The translations under genes and the position numbers were made by a program. DNA of 64,000 nucleotides from Micromonospora siamensis. GTDB lineage: Bacteria > Actinomycetota > Actinomycetes > Mycobacteriales > Micromonosporaceae. Positions 62,887 to 64,000 of the stretch are shown piece after piece; positions within the stretch are counted from its first letter, which is position 1; every line of letters begins with the position of its first letter. The DNA lies in NCBI RefSeq assembly GCF_900090305.1, contig NZ_LT607751.1, positions 4,402,001 through 4,466,000 on the forward strand, in the 5' to 3' direction. The notes under the pieces are model-generated. The model ran no database searches. It saw nothing but the letters and a program-made list of their open reading frames with translations, and was not told the DNA's origin.

Positions 62887-64000
62887 ACGACTCTCCAGGT
62901 GGGCGAGGGGTCAGCGCGGGGCTGCGGGACCACGGTCGGTACGACGACGGTGTCCTGCCAGGCACGGGAGGTACGGCGGGACAGCTCGTCCAGCGGCACC
63001 GGGCGGCCCAGGTGGTAGCCCTGCCCGGCGTCGACGCCCAGCGCCCGCAGCGCCGGCACCAGCGCGGCGCGCTCCACCGATTCGGCCACCGTGGACATGC
63101 CGAGGCCGTGTGCGGCACGGACCACGGCGTCGATGAGGACCGGATCGGCGCCGCCGTGGTCGGCCTGCCGGACGAAGTCACCGGCGATCTTCACCGTGCT
63201 GAAGGGCAGGTGCTTGAGATAGGCGAAGGAGCCGAAGCCGGCGCCGAAGTCGTCGAGGCTGAGCCGGCAGCCGGCGTCGCGCAGCGCGTCGGCGAGGTGG
63301 CGTACCGCCGCGACGTTGGTGATCGCGGCGGTCTCGGTGACCTCCAGGCCGAGCCGGTCGGCCGCGATGCCGGCGGCGCGCAGCGTGCGGACCACCCAGT
63401 CACCGAAGCCCGGGGACTCCAGGGAGCGGGCGGAGATGTTGATGTCGAACCGCAGCCCCGCCCGGGTTGCCCCCGGCTCGGCCAGCGCCGCCGTGGCGGT
63501 GGCCACCACCCACCGGTCGAGGTCGCCGATCAGGTCGTCGCGTTCCACCGTGGGCAGGAACTCCGCCGGCGACAGCACCGGCTCCGCTCCGTCGCGCAGC
63601 CGGACGAGCAGTTCGTGACTGACCACCTGGCCGGTCGCCAGGTCCACGATGGGCTGGGCGTCCAGCCCCATCCGGTTCTCGTCGAGAGCCCGGCGGACCC
63701 GGGTGACCACGCTGATCCGCTGCACGGCGTGCCGGTACTGCTCGGGCAGGTACAGCCGGGCCCGGTTGCGGCCGGCGTCCTTCGCCTCGTAGAGGGCGAG
63801 ATCGGCGTGCGCGAGCATGGTGTCGCGGGTGTCGGCCGGTTCCCGTGAGGCGGCGCCGATGCTCAGGGTCACCCGCAGGCCGGTGCCGGCCACCGGCACC
63901 GGCGCCCGGACGACGGCGTTGCACATCGCCTCGGCGATGACCAGCGCGCCCTCGGCGTCCGCGCCGGGCAGCACGACGGCGAACTCGTCGCCGCCGAGCC
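62883..64000 (-). CDS. GGDEF-EAL cyclic-di-GMP enzyme, C-terminal part
   Basis: Partial: the frame runs off the right window edge. At the edge the minus strand reads LGGDEFAVVLPGA, an intact GGDEF active site. A GGDEF end (TLSIGAASREPADTRDTMLAHADLALYEAKDAGRNR) follows, then a full EAL domain. The EAL motif is ELLVRL. Metal and catalytic positions FDINISARS, LEVTETA, LDDFGAGFGS, VKIAGDF and VAESVE are all present, so phosphodiesterase activity is plausible, with or without cyclase activity. The N-terminal sensor or membrane part is outside the window. Coupled by GTGA to the VOC gene. Confidence 0.92.
   Translation of the reverse strand, partial: LGGDEFAVVLPGADAEGALVIAEAMCNAVVRAPVPVAGTGLRVTLSIGAASREPADTRDTMLAHADLALYEAKDAGRNRARLYLPEQYRHAVQRISVVTRVRRALDENRMGLDAQPIVDLATGQVVSHELLVRLRDGAEPVLSPAEFLPTVERDDLIGDLDRWVVATATAALAEPGATRAGLRFDINISARSLESPGFGDWVVRTLRAAGIAADRLGLEVTETAAITNVAAVRHLADALRDAGCRLSLDDFGAGFGSFAYLKHLPFSTVKIAGDFVRQADHGGADPVLIDAVVRAAHGLGMSTVAESVERAALVPALRALGVDAGQGYHLGRPVPLDELSRRTSRAWQDTVVVPTVVPQPRADPSPTWRVV

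Overview
The window is very GC-rich, gene-dense chromosomal DNA from an actinomycete. Codon use, GTG/TTG starts behind GGAGG-type ribosome sites, mycothiol amidase, DUF574 methyltransferase, F420-type oxidoreductase, furA-katG and several secreted plant-polymer hydrolases all fit Micromonosporaceae (Micromonospora-like). I assign this from style and gene content only; there is no rRNA in the window. I see no tRNA, insertion sequence, prophage or CRISPR array.

Layout. 0-2.3 kb: the end of a type VII secretion-type locus (EspC-like helper, large WXG-like protein with a caspase-like C-terminus, probable immunity protein, small downstream ORF). 2.3-6.2 kb: DDAH, CBS protein plus NhaD/ArsB-type permease, and a convergent CPA1 antiporter. 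6.6-12.8 kb: a complete dipeptide/oligopeptide ABC importer operon. 12.8-15.7 kb: phosphatidylserine decarboxylase, then an odd trio (metalloprotease with DUF6623-like domain, HEAT-like protein, stand-alone DUF6623-like protein). 16-22 kb: methyltransferase, F420-oxidoreductase/hemerythrin fusion, DksA-like protein, secreted GH3, two membrane proteins. 22.2-26.8 kb: a four-gene operon of aromatic polyketide tailoring enzymes (double TcmI cyclase, P450, ABM monooxygenase, ABM-ABM-FAD monooxygenase fusion) with no minimal PKS in view. 27-28.2 kb: DoxX plus ECF41-type sigma factor.

29.8-36.8 kb: a sulfane-sulfur (persulfide) detoxification island. A CsoR-family repressor of the CstR type, two MBL-rhodanese fusions, one rhodanese-DUF2892 protein, one single rhodanese, two TauE/SafE exporters, a DUF302 protein and a DUF2892 protein are interspersed with five palindromes built on ATACCC/GGGTAT. 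The repressor and these sites together look like one regulon.

37-45.6 kb: MFS transporter, secreted GH5-like enzyme with a paired operator, methyltransferase, DUF1801, mycothiol conjugate amidase, and a HelR-type RNA polymerase-recycling ATPase preceded by a near-perfect rifamycin-associated element. 45.6-53 kb: katG-furA with a FurA box, saccharopine dehydrogenase-like enzyme divergent from a GlxA-type regulator, ABC-F protein with a structured leader, and an RibD-C/DHFR-family reductase. 53-55 kb: GH10-CBM2 xylanase with a LacI-type palindrome.

55.4-60.9 kb: two convergent operons (Fem-like GNAT + ATP-grasp; Fem-like GNAT + HAD + MFS) that look like a compact uncharacterised small-molecule pathway with exporter, followed by a phosphotransferase. 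62-64 kb: a two-domain VOC protein and a GGDEF-EAL protein cut by the window end.
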